NCBI GenBank assembly: GCA_002722595.1
Contig: PBMO01000025.1
Coordinates: 1-35,291 of the forward strand
Origin: Methanobacteriota archaeon
GTDB lineage: Archaea > Thermoplasmatota > Poseidoniia > Poseidoniales > Thalassarchaeaceae
Length of the DNA: 35,291 nt
Direction of reading: 5' to 3'
Under the pieces are notes generated by a model, which worked only from the letters and a program-made list of their open reading frames with translations, made no database searches and was not told where the DNA came from. The position numbers were made by a program, and so were the translations under genes. Positions 9,637 to 17,166 of this stretch are shown here, in pieces (within the stretch, counting starts at the first letter, position 1; every line of letters starts with the position of its first letter).

Positions 9637-9659
9637 GTTTCGAAACGGTTTCCGAAACC
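9637..9659. promoter_or_regulatory. Two abutting palindromes upstream of the small coiled-coil gene
   Basis: GTTTCGAAAC (9637-9646) is a perfect 10-bp palindrome. It is followed immediately by GGTTTC-C-GAAACC (9647-9659), a perfect 6-bp dyad around one base. The two share the half-sites GTTTC/GAAAC. They begin 20 bp after the stop of the giant gene and end 15 bp before the next TATA box, so they look like a double operator rather than a terminator (no T run follows). Confidence 0.55.
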
Positions 9660-9674
9660 TAACATAATCGTTTC

Positions 9675-9696
9675 CTTTATAGACCGGTCTGTAAAG
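9675..9696 (+). promoter_or_regulatory. TATA box embedded in a 22-bp near-perfect palindrome
   Basis: The dyad has outer arms CTTTA (9675-9679) and TAAAG (9692-9696) and a central palindrome AGACCGGTCT (9681-9690). Only the pair 9680/9691 breaks the symmetry. The left arm reads CTTTATAG (9675-9682), a good archaeal TATA box for the gene at 9726, predicting a start site near 9705. A protein bound here would block TBP directly. Confidence 0.6.
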
Positions 9697-9704
9697 TACT
9701 CGCT

Positions 9705-9724
9705 CTGAGGAAGAAATTCCTCAG
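9705..9724 (+). promoter_or_regulatory. 5'-leader hairpin with GAAA tetraloop abutting the start codon
   Basis: CTGAGGAA (9705-9712) pairs perfectly with TTCCTCAG (9717-9724) around the loop GAAA (9713-9716), a GNRA tetraloop. The hairpin ends one base before ATG 9726 and holds the only GAGG ribosome-site-like sequence in its 5' arm, so folding would hide it. It starts about where transcription should begin. Confidence 0.6.
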
Positions 9725-9725
9725 G

Positions 9726-9923
9726 ATGGGACGCGATATGAATAGCAGCGAGCAGCGAAAATTAGCCATAGCAAAAGAGATGCAAAATTTGCAGAGTGAA
9801 GTAGAGGATCTTAGAAAACTAGTCAATACGTTGTTGACAATAATCATGGAAGAAGCAGATGGTATCCAGTCGGGTGCTGCACCTGTTCACGCAGGAGCAC
9901 CTCGTGCAGGGATTTCTATGTGA
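9726..9923 (+). CDS. 65-residue coiled-coil protein of unknown function
   Basis: A short frame with no recognised family. Residues ~8-45 form a continuous amphipathic helix with heptad spacing (A-x-E-M-x-x-L-x-x-E-V-x-x-L-x-x-L-V-x-x-L-L), typical of a small dimeric coiled coil. The C-terminus is a flexible G/A/P segment. No signal peptide or cysteine is present. Start may be ATG 9726 or ATG 9738; the first abuts the leader hairpin, the second has GGATGG upstream. The strong promoter signals and palindromes in front make it a credible gene despite its size. It could be a regulatory or structural adaptor. It is followed by 51 bp of non-coding sequence. Confidence 0.6.
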   Translation: MGRDMNSSEQRKLAIAKEMQNLQSEVEDLRKLVNTLLTIIMEEADGIQSGAAPVHAGAPRAGISM

Positions 9924-9974
9924 TTTACAAGTTAGTTACAAATCAGTTATCATCTGGTACCACGTCCAGTAGAC

Positions 9975-10448
9975 ATGGAAAGGGCGACAGTGATTTTTTT
10001 CCTAGCATCTTTTGGCATGGCTCTCGTCGTAATAGGTGCGAATATTTGGGATTCGCAGCAACCAAATACAGAGGATGACAGGATTTTGGATGTATGTTTA
10101 CAAGATCATACTAATGACATCACTCATTATCATGCCGTATTAATCATCGAAATTAGAGGTGAACAGCAAACTATACCAGCAGAAACAGGGGTTTCACCTG
10201 GTTGCATGCGAGGGATACACACACATGATGAAACTGGCAAACTGCATATTGAAACTCCCGAACCTATGGATGCACGATTGGAGCATTTCTTCGAAATATG
10301 GGGGGAATCATTCACAGATTCCAGCCTACTTGGTGCTACAGTTGAAGCAGGTGAATCAATCACCCTCACTGTCGACGGAGAAGTTGTAGATGACCCCGCT
10401 AACCACCTTTTGGCTGATGGGCAAGAACTCGTCCTAAAGTTGGAATAA
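9975..10448 (+). CDS. Membrane-anchored histidine-rich (HxH / HTHD) extracytoplasmic protein
   Basis: 157 aa with one N-terminal transmembrane or signal-anchor helix (~5-24) and an extracytoplasmic domain. The domain shows H51-Y-H53, then IPAETGVSPGC, then IHTHD (H82, H84) and H91-IE, then a helix with FFEIWG (~105-110). I recall a recurring prokaryotic family of unknown function with H-x-H...IPA...HTHD...HIE...FF-x-WG, usually on the outer face of the membrane. Clustered histidines plus C41 and C77 suggest metal binding, perhaps copper, but this is inference. No clear ribosome site precedes ATG 9975. Its TAA stop abuts the stop of the convergent rtcB with no gap. Confidence 0.7.
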   Translation: MERATVIFFLASFGMALVVIGANIWDSQQPNTEDDRILDVCLQDHTNDITHYHAVLIIEIRGEQQTIPAETGVSPGCMRGIHTHDETGKLHIETPEPMDARLEHFFEIWGESFTDSSLLGATVEAGESITLTVDGEVVDDPANHLLADGQELVLKLE

Positions 10449-11912
10449 TCATCCCTTTATCACACAAAAGGGCTTCATCCGCGCAACGGGTCTTGCCAAT
10501 CCCGCATCATTGGTCAATCTGATAACTTCATCAATATCCTTGTACGCATCCGGTGCTTCTTCAGACAGTACATTTGGGGTGTTAGCGTAGATGTCAATTC
10601 CCTTGGCTGCAAGTTCATCCTGTAATTTCCCTCCATTAATCTCCCGTCTTGCTTGACTTCTAGACATCTGGCGCCCTGCTCCATGGCATGAGGAGGAGAA
10701 TGCCGCATTTGATCCTGACTTGGGGCCGGCAAGGACATACGAATAGGTCCCCATGTCACCCGGTACCAAAACTGGTTGTCCAATTCCACTGAACCTATTA
10801 CCTAACTCAGAGTGATCACCCCCGAGTGCTCTTGTCGCACCTTTACGATGAACGGCGCATGTACAGGACTGACCATGGATTACATGTTCTTCGACTTTAG
10901 CAATATTGTGGCAAACATCGTAAACAACTTCCAATTCACCATCACTGCCGAGGTGTGCATGTAATGCATCCCTGAGCCTCTGTGTTAATGCACTTCGATT
11001 TGCGAAGGCAAAATTTCCAGCTGCTTGCATTGCGTCAAAATAGGCACTTCCCTCTGCGGAGTGAAAAGGTGCTGCTGCTAGTTGACGATCAGGCAATGTA
11101 ATGTCCCATTTTTCAGAATACCATTGGTTACCTGTGCGTTTGTAGCATCGTTCAAGATTCTCCACATGATCTGAGCATACTTGGTGGCCCAGTCCTCGTG
11201 AACCTGAATGAATCATTGCAGTAACCTGCCCTTCTCGGAGTCCGAAGGCTCTCGCAGCTTCTTCGTCAAGAATTGAATCAACAACTTGCAACTCGAGAAA
11301 ATGATTTCCAGAGCCCAGAGTCCCTAGTGCCAATTCTCCTCTCCGAATTGCGCGCTCCGAAATTCTATTCTGGTTGCCATTAAGGAAGCCGTTTGACTCT
11401 ATTGAATGCAGATCTGAATCATAACCAAGACCTAATTCAGCAGCAGCCTTTGCGCCCTCTGAAAGGAGTGAATCAATTTGGTTCCGATTAACTTCAACCC
11501 CACCTTTACCCGATGGTCCTGCTGGAATTCTTCCTTTCAAACGGCGGCCTAATTTCTTCATATCTTTCAAATCAGATAACTCAAGATCTAGTGCACAAAG
11601 ACGTACACCACAATTGATGTCAAAACCCACTCCTCCGGGCGATATTACTCCTCCATTTTCTATATCAGTCGCCACCACTCCACCTATTGGGAAACCATAA
11701 CCGAAGTGAAAATCGGCCATAGCCCATGCGTCACCAACAATACCTGGCAATGCTGCAGTGTTAATCATCTGCTGAGCAGATCCGTCGTTGCTGAGGGACA
11801 GATGATTTTTATCTGCAACAATCATAGCATCTGTTTTCATTAATCCGTGTTTTCGAATCCTGTGTAATCCCGGCCCTGCGGCCTCCAAATGGCCCGTCCA
11901 GTCTACACTCAT
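10449..11912 (-). CDS. rtcB: tRNA-splicing ligase RtcB
   Basis: 487 aa, the usual full length. RtcB joins 2',3'-cyclic-phosphate and 5'-OH RNA ends, using GTP and Mn2+, in tRNA exon ligation and RNA repair. Every known metal and nucleophile position is visible: D98 and C101 in GGVGFDINCGVRL, H204 in GSGNHF, H235 in HSGSRG, H335 in CHNIAK, and H410 in SCHGAGRQMSR, the histidine that takes the GMP. No intein interrupts the gene. ATG 11912 gives a typical N-terminus. It diverges from alaS; the ~105-bp gap holds no convincing TATA box on either strand. Archease and EndA are at 33877-34347 and 29509-30606. Confidence 0.97.
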   Translation of the reverse strand: MSVDWTGHLEAAGPGLHRIRKHGLMKTDAMIVADKNHLSLSNDGSAQQMINTAALPGIVGDAWAMADFHFGYGFPIGGVVATDIENGGVISPGGVGFDINCGVRLCALDLELSDLKDMKKLGRRLKGRIPAGPSGKGGVEVNRNQIDSLLSEGAKAAAELGLGYDSDLHSIESNGFLNGNQNRISERAIRRGELALGTLGSGNHFLELQVVDSILDEEAARAFGLREGQVTAMIHSGSRGLGHQVCSDHVENLERCYKRTGNQWYSEKWDITLPDRQLAAAPFHSAEGSAYFDAMQAAGNFAFANRSALTQRLRDALHAHLGSDGELEVVYDVCHNIAKVEEHVIHGQSCTCAVHRKGATRALGGDHSELGNRFSGIGQPVLVPGDMGTYSYVLAGPKSGSNAAFSSSCHGAGRQMSRSQARREINGGKLQDELAAKGIDIYANTPNVLSEEAPDAYKDIDEVIRLTNDAGLARPVARMKPFCVIKG

Positions 11913-12017
11913 GTGGCGGGGTTGAGTCCCTGTTTGATGTTGGTTTCGGTCACGGTAACCTCTGGTGCCTCCGACTCATTCATCAATAGGCTCCAATTCG
12001 GAGTGGTAGGGATGGCC

Positions 12018-14867
12018 ATGGCTTTCGGAGATATAGACATCCCATATTTCCACGAAAATGGTTTTGTTCGTAAGACCTGTCGAGTCACAGGACTTTGGTT
12101 TTGGACTAGAGATCATGAGAGAGAAACATCAGGAGATACAACCGAAGATGAGTATACATTCATCGGAAACCCCATTATATCCGGTTTCAATCAACGGGGT
12201 AAAGAACTTAAGGATGCGATGAGGGAAGTATTCCTAAGTTATTTCGAAAAACATGAGCACACTCGGATTAATCCATATCCCGTAATTGCTCGATGGCGTG
12301 ATGATATCCATCTGACTATTGCCTCAATCGCTGATTTCCAACCACACGTAACAAGTGGTATTGCACCACCCCCTGCTAATCCATTAACAATATCTCAACC
12401 CTGTATCAGGCTTACAGATGTAGCTGCCGTTGGCCGTTCGGGTCGCCATCTAACAACATTTGAAATGATGGCACATCACTGTTTCAACCGCCCAGATGAG
12501 GGAGATGTCAAGTATTGGGTGCAAGAGTGTATCATGTTCTGTGATGACCTTTTTGTTAATTGCCTTGGAATAGATCCACTGCAAATCACGTATGTTGAAA
12601 ATCCATGGTCTGGAGGAGGTAATGCTGGGCCGGCAGTCGAGGTCATTGTAGGTGGTTTAGAACTTGCGACACTCGTTTTCATGAATCTCGAAGAGCGGGA
12701 GGACGGCGATGTTGAAATCAAAGGTATTCGTTATGGTGAGATGCCACTTCAAATCATTGACACAGGGTATGGACTTGAGAGATTTTGTTGGGCAGCAGCA
12801 GGAACGCCCACAATATACGAAGCAATCTATCCAGAAACAGTATCTTGGTTACAGGAAGAATCGGATTTCCAATCTCGACTGAGTACGATAGGCGATATCG
12901 AGGTGGAATCGTTGCTTTCTGAATTATCACGTTTGGCAGGTATTCTAAACATCGATGTAGGCACTGATGTAGATTCACTTTATTCTAGGCTTTCCGAACG
13001 CCTCTTGGAAAGAGGTGTCGGGGTCTCTGTAACACAACTGAAAGCAGTCACAGCACCACTTTCGGCAATTTATGCAATACCTGATCACATGCATGCTTTA
13101 TGCAACATGTTAGGAGATGCCCTCATTCCTTCCAATTCTAAGGCAGGATACCTAGCCCGAATGTTAGCCCGTAGAGTTTGTCGAATGAAAGACGAGCTTG
13201 GCCTTTCAATCTCATTGTCGGAACTCGGGGCCCATCACATGGATGTAAATTTAGATATGACCGGATTCAGCCAGAGTCGCGACGGTATCTTGCAGATTCT
13301 GGATTTGGAAGAGGAACGTTATCATGAGATGCTGCGTAAGGGAGAGGCAGCAGTTCGAACTGCCTTTTCTAAATATCCAGAAGATATTCAACAGGTACCA
13401 GATGAGGTGCTCTTTAAATTGGCAGAGGAGAGAGGGTTGCAACCAGAAATGGTCGCGAGTATTGCAAACAGTTTAGGCTGGAAAGATATACGAATCCGGG
13501 TTGGGTTCTCTGCAGATATGGCTGCCCGTAATGCTCAACAGACAAAAGCTGCAGCAAAATCTAAACTAAAACCGAAGATATTAGATGTGGACTTGAATCT
13601 ACCCCCTACAGTTAGAGTATTTTATGCAGACACCTCTCAGACACATTTCCAGGCCAATGTACTGTATTGCGGAACTTTAGATCCGTCTTCAATTGAATTT
13701 TCTTCAGAGGTAATGGGCATCCCCACTCATGCTGTTGTTCTTGATCAAACTCTGTTCTACCCAGAGGGTGGGGGCCAACTTGGTGATAGTGGAACAATAG
13801 AAGGTAGAAGGGTTATGGATACACGTGTGGAAGGTTCAGTGATAATCCATTTGACCGATGGTCCCCTTTCAGGGCTGGTTAATGGTGAGATATCCTGGCC
13901 TCGTCGGAAACAATTGATGGATCACCATTCAGCAGTACACGTGGTAGGTGGGAGTGCAAGAGCCCTTCTTGGAGCCCACATTTGGCAAGCAGGCTCTTCT
14001 AAGGGTGAAAGATATGCACGATTAGATGTCACTCATTATCGCCGTTTGACACGTGACGACCTCGATAGAATAGAAGACCATGCGAACGAATTAATTGCAT
14101 CAAATTTGGAGATTGAAAAATTGGTATTCGATAGGGCTGATGCTGATGCAAAGTTTGGTTTTGAATTGTATCAAGGCGGCCCTCCCAAATATAGCCAAAT
14201 TAGAGTGATTCGAATTGGCGATCATGACGTGCAAGCTTGTGGAGGTACGCACCATGACCAAACCAGTGAAATTGGTGAGGTGCGCATCATTCGCAGCAGT
14301 CAAGTCCAAGACGGGGTAGAGAGGTTGCAGATTGTGGCCGGAGAGACAGCACGTGAACACGCCCGCCGCCAAGAGCGGCTTCTCAATGAGTCTGCAGAGG
14401 CGTTGGGAGTATCTATTGAAGACCTCCCAAAGGCAGTAAATCGTTTCTTCGAAGAGTGGAAGTCTCAGCAGAAAAAAATCGAATCACTTGAAGCAGAAAT
14501 CGTTAGGCTACGAACCAGTGGCGGTGGGGATGAAGGCATAGAGGTCGATGGTGTAAGATACGTGATTATGGAAGCAACAGGTGAACTAAAGCAAATGCAG
14601 AAAATGGTTGGTGAACTAACTCGGGACTCATCAAAACCAACGGTTGCAATCGTTGGAAGTCGCGAGGGTGGCGGAAAAATCATCGTTGCTATTACTGAGG
14701 AGACTATTGCTGCAGAAAAACACAACGCAGTAGAGATACTCAACTCGATTGCAGTTCATATTGGAGGTGGAGGTGGTGGTAGGCCAACCTTCGCTCAAGG
14801 CGGCGGATCAAATTCAGACGGACTGGATGCAGCACTCAATGCGGCAAAGAGTGCCCTTGACCTGTAA
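12018..14867 (+). CDS. alaS: Alanyl-tRNA synthetase, archaeal type
   Basis: About 949 aa. It attaches alanine to tRNA-Ala and clears Ser/Gly mischarging. The start is placed at ATG 12018 because the purine run GGTAGGG (12005-12011) is 6 nt upstream and the protein then begins FGDIDIPYFHENGFVRK, as in archaeal AlaRS. ATG 12012 or an earlier ATG at 11889 (which would overlap rtcB) are less likely. The order is the class II catalytic core, the tRNA-recognition helices, the editing domain with H637-x3-H641 and C741-x3-H745 zinc ligands, a coiled coil (~800-830), and a C-terminal DHHA1 domain with a glycine-rich run near 920-935. All editing ligands are intact. Confidence 0.96.
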   Translation: MAFGDIDIPYFHENGFVRKTCRVTGLWFWTRDHERETSGDTTEDEYTFIGNPIISGFNQRGKELKDAMREVFLSYFEKHEHTRINPYPVIARWRDDIHLTIASIADFQPHVTSGIAPPPANPLTISQPCIRLTDVAAVGRSGRHLTTFEMMAHHCFNRPDEGDVKYWVQECIMFCDDLFVNCLGIDPLQITYVENPWSGGGNAGPAVEVIVGGLELATLVFMNLEEREDGDVEIKGIRYGEMPLQIIDTGYGLERFCWAAAGTPTIYEAIYPETVSWLQEESDFQSRLSTIGDIEVESLLSELSRLAGILNIDVGTDVDSLYSRLSERLLERGVGVSVTQLKAVTAPLSAIYAIPDHMHALCNMLGDALIPSNSKAGYLARMLARRVCRMKDELGLSISLSELGAHHMDVNLDMTGFSQSRDGILQILDLEEERYHEMLRKGEAAVRTAFSKYPEDIQQVPDEVLFKLAEERGLQPEMVASIANSLGWKDIRIRVGFSADMAARNAQQTKAAAKSKLKPKILDVDLNLPPTVRVFYADTSQTHFQANVLYCGTLDPSSIEFSSEVMGIPTHAVVLDQTLFYPEGGGQLGDSGTIEGRRVMDTRVEGSVIIHLTDGPLSGLVNGEISWPRRKQLMDHHSAVHVVGGSARALLGAHIWQAGSSKGERYARLDVTHYRRLTRDDLDRIEDHANELIASNLEIEKLVFDRADADAKFGFELYQGGPPKYSQIRVIRIGDHDVQACGGTHHDQTSEIGEVRIIRSSQVQDGVERLQIVAGETAREHARRQERLLNESAEALGVSIEDLPKAVNRFFEEWKSQQKKIESLEAEIVRLRTSGGGDEGIEVDGVRYVIMEATGELKQMQKMVGELTRDSSKPTVAIVGSREGGGKIIVAITEETIAAEKHNAVEILNSIAVHIGGGGGGRPTFAQGGGSNSDGLDAALNAAKSALDL

Positions 14868-14877
14868 TTTATCTGAA

Positions 14878-15519
14878 TCATTCATCTAAGAGGTATTGAA
14901 GGTCCTCAAGAAAAAGTGTTGGTTCCCAATCCAAATCGTTCCACCGAACCCGCTGATTATGGTGTTTATCGATGATGATAGTTGCTGTTGAGTGATCCAC
15001 AAGGTAATCAGGATGGTGCCTACCGCTAGTTTCAGCTGAATCATTTTGATATGAAGTGTTTGAATATGTTTGCAAACCTACATGAAATGATTTCCAAATG
15101 GGTTCTAGTTCCTCGACATCTCCAGTTAAGTGGGGCCAGTTTAAATCCCGAGAAGTAGCATAATCTCTGAGTACATTTTGTGTGTCCCACCAAGGGTCCA
15201 CTGTAATTGATAGGATGCTGAAATTTGTCCCATAATCATCTGGCAATTGCTCACTAACCCAACGTAAATTAGCACTAACAATTGGACAAACGTCAGGACA
15301 ACGAGAATAAACGAACGAGACAATTAGAACTTGATCCTCATAATCTGATAAGTTGGTGTAGTTCCCGTCGATATCGTATAGGCTAAACTCACCAACCTGA
15401 TATTCTGGGTCATCTGCTGGTAAATCCTGTCCGCGGAAAATGTCTACCTCATTTGTTGGAGATGTGCAACCAGGAAGGAATACACAGATGACGAGAATGA
15501 TTGCCAACATGCGTTTCAT
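14878..15519 (-). CDS. SCO1/SenC-family copper chaperone lipoprotein
   Basis: 213 aa with a signal sequence and lipobox LPGC (C18), so it is lipid-anchored outside the cell. The thioredoxin-like fold carries the SCO copper site: C74-P-D-V-C78-P and H176 in VDHS. SCO proteins insert copper into the CuA centre of haem-copper oxidases or act as thiol reductases, so an aerobic terminal oxidase is expected elsewhere in the genome. GAGGTG lies ~5 nt before ATG 15519. The M28 peptidase gene ends 9 nt upstream, so the two share an operon. An insertion rich in N/S/H (~152-172) before the copper histidine is unusual and adds two more histidines (H168, H169). Confidence 0.92.
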   Translation of the reverse strand: MKRMLAIILVICVFLPGCTSPTNEVDIFRGQDLPADDPEYQVGEFSLYDIDGNYTNLSDYEDQVLIVSFVYSRCPDVCPIVSANLRWVSEQLPDDYGTNFSILSITVDPWWDTQNVLRDYATSRDLNWPHLTGDVEELEPIWKSFHVGLQTYSNTSYQNDSAETSGRHHPDYLVDHSTATIIIDKHHNQRVRWNDLDWEPTLFLEDLQYLLDE

Positions 15520-15528
15520 AAAAGCACC

Positions 15529-17115
15529 TCACAATTCGTTGGGGACAGGGGTTTGGTCCATGTGTAAGAAGGCAAACACAGCCCACCATGTTACAATATC
15601 CCATGAGTGTACCAGGTTGTTTATTCCTGTAGAACCATCTGTCCCCATATATTCAATCATGGTTTCCATTGTGTCACACTCTCGGTGATAACAGGGGTAT
15701 CCATCTACCAAACCATTCCAACCGAGGGTTGCAACACCGATGTTTTGGAAGGAATCGTGGTCACTTCTGGCTGTTGGTGATTCGTAGATTGCCACAGTAT
15801 CTTCATAGATATCTCCCCACAACGGGCTCTCACCACCTTCGAGCCAAGCCTCTCTTCCCCGCTCCATTTCGTAACCAAGATTGAGCGCATCAGCACCAAT
15901 CCATTCTGCTAGATGGAACATACCCGGTTGATCTATTGTATCTCCTGTTCCATCCGGCCCTAAGTAAACAGATAGCGCATAATCACCAGGAAAATTCACA
16001 CCCGCCATGTCCAAATTCAGATAATTGCTAACAGTAACATCATCAGGTAAGTCATTAGCAAAAGAACGTGAACCCCACAAACCCTCCTCTTCAGAAGACC
16101 ACAAACAGAATACCATTGTCCTCCTTGCATCAAACTCAGCAAGGACCTCTGCAGTACTCAAAACCATACTTGACCCTGCTGCATTATCATAAGCACCATG
16201 TCTTGTGCCGTAGCCAGGAACACCAATTTCTGCGCCAGGGGTGAACGCTACAGGAGGGGCAATGTCAAAGTGCGCTCCAAAAATCAACCATTCATCAGGA
16301 TATACAGAGCCATCTTTGTAACCACAAATATTGACAGCCCACGCAGTATTCGATTGGAATCTATGGACCTCGACACGGTCTAAATTGTAACCTTTCATTA
16401 CACCTTCGAAATATGTTATTGCATGCTCATAGGAAGGATTAGCGTTACCAATCCACCGGTCTAGATATCCAACTGCACCATCTGGCCCGCAGGTAACACA
16501 AGGGGTATCGTCTGTAATGAAATCAACCCAATCGTAAACAGATCTTCCGTCAACCCAGCCATCGGATGCATCGACACCCTCATCCATAGTCAAATCCGAG
16601 CGCTGTGGGCGTTCGGTTTCGAAATCCTTGATTCCAACTGACCCTCCATCTGAATCGTGTGTGGCCAACCACACCCAAGCCCCATTGTCGCCATTTTCGG
16701 CAACCGTCACTGCACCACCATTGGACGGGTCGTCTCTCCAATTCTGCCAAGATTCATTGGCAGCACGAACTGGCCAGTCAGTACGACCATAATCGCCGAT
16801 CAGCACCATTGCAATCGGATTTCGAGGAGGCAGTAACCATCTGACATTCTCCACAGCTCCTGATTTTAGGTCTAATACAGTACCATTCTGTGCACGGGTA
16901 CTTCCTGGATCAACTACGAAATAGGGGATATATACACTTAGATCTTTTTTTGCCAAGAGTGTAACTTCACTCCAATCACCAGCAACAAGCGAACCGGTGA
17001 GATCTAGATCTTTAGGTCCAGGTGCACCCGTGTCTTCTGAACCGAAACAACCTGAAAGAGGTGCGCAAAGGAGAAGAAAAACCAATAGCAATGCTGTTGG
17101 TAATCTGGAGCGCAT
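15529..17115 (-). CDS. M28-family zinc metallopeptidase lipoprotein
   Basis: 528 aa with a signal peptide and lipobox LSGC (C23). The C-terminal half has all M28 di-zinc ligands: H282 (GAHFD), D310 (GAYDNAAGSS), E342/E343 (SSEEEG), D369 (NLDMAG) and H453 (SDHDSF). M28 enzymes are aminopeptidases or carboxypeptidases that degrade exported peptides. Residues ~40-200 form an N-terminal region I do not recognise, with a pair of cysteines in TPCVTCG (206, 209). The protein probably feeds on extracellular peptides at the membrane surface. The gene has its own TATA box and is likely leaderless, and it continues into the SCO gene. Confidence 0.93.
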   Translation of the reverse strand: MRSRLPTALLLVFLLLCAPLSGCFGSEDTGAPGPKDLDLTGSLVAGDWSEVTLLAKKDLSVYIPYFVVDPGSTRAQNGTVLDLKSGAVENVRWLLPPRNPIAMVLIGDYGRTDWPVRAANESWQNWRDDPSNGGAVTVAENGDNGAWVWLATHDSDGGSVGIKDFETERPQRSDLTMDEGVDASDGWVDGRSVYDWVDFITDDTPCVTCGPDGAVGYLDRWIGNANPSYEHAITYFEGVMKGYNLDRVEVHRFQSNTAWAVNICGYKDGSVYPDEWLIFGAHFDIAPPVAFTPGAEIGVPGYGTRHGAYDNAAGSSMVLSTAEVLAEFDARRTMVFCLWSSEEEGLWGSRSFANDLPDDVTVSNYLNLDMAGVNFPGDYALSVYLGPDGTGDTIDQPGMFHLAEWIGADALNLGYEMERGREAWLEGGESPLWGDIYEDTVAIYESPTARSDHDSFQNIGVATLGWNGLVDGYPCYHRECDTMETMIEYMGTDGSTGINNLVHSWDIVTWWAVFAFLHMDQTPVPNEL

Positions 17116-17132
17116 AAATGTCCCACCACCAC

Positions 17133-17140
17133 CTTATATC
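17133..17140 (-). promoter_or_regulatory. TATA box of the M28 peptidase gene
   Basis: On the minus strand GATATAAG lies ~18-25 nt before the ATG at 17115, implying a leaderless or near-leaderless transcript. It separates this transcript from the upstream LVIVD gene. Confidence 0.55.
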
Positions 17141-17166
17141 TGAACCAATCGGCTTACAAAACCAAG

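Noticed and set aside
11889-12017. 43-residue N-terminal extension of AlaRS overlapping rtcB
   Set aside because: The extension has no family counterpart, and a purine-rich ribosome site precedes ATG 12018.
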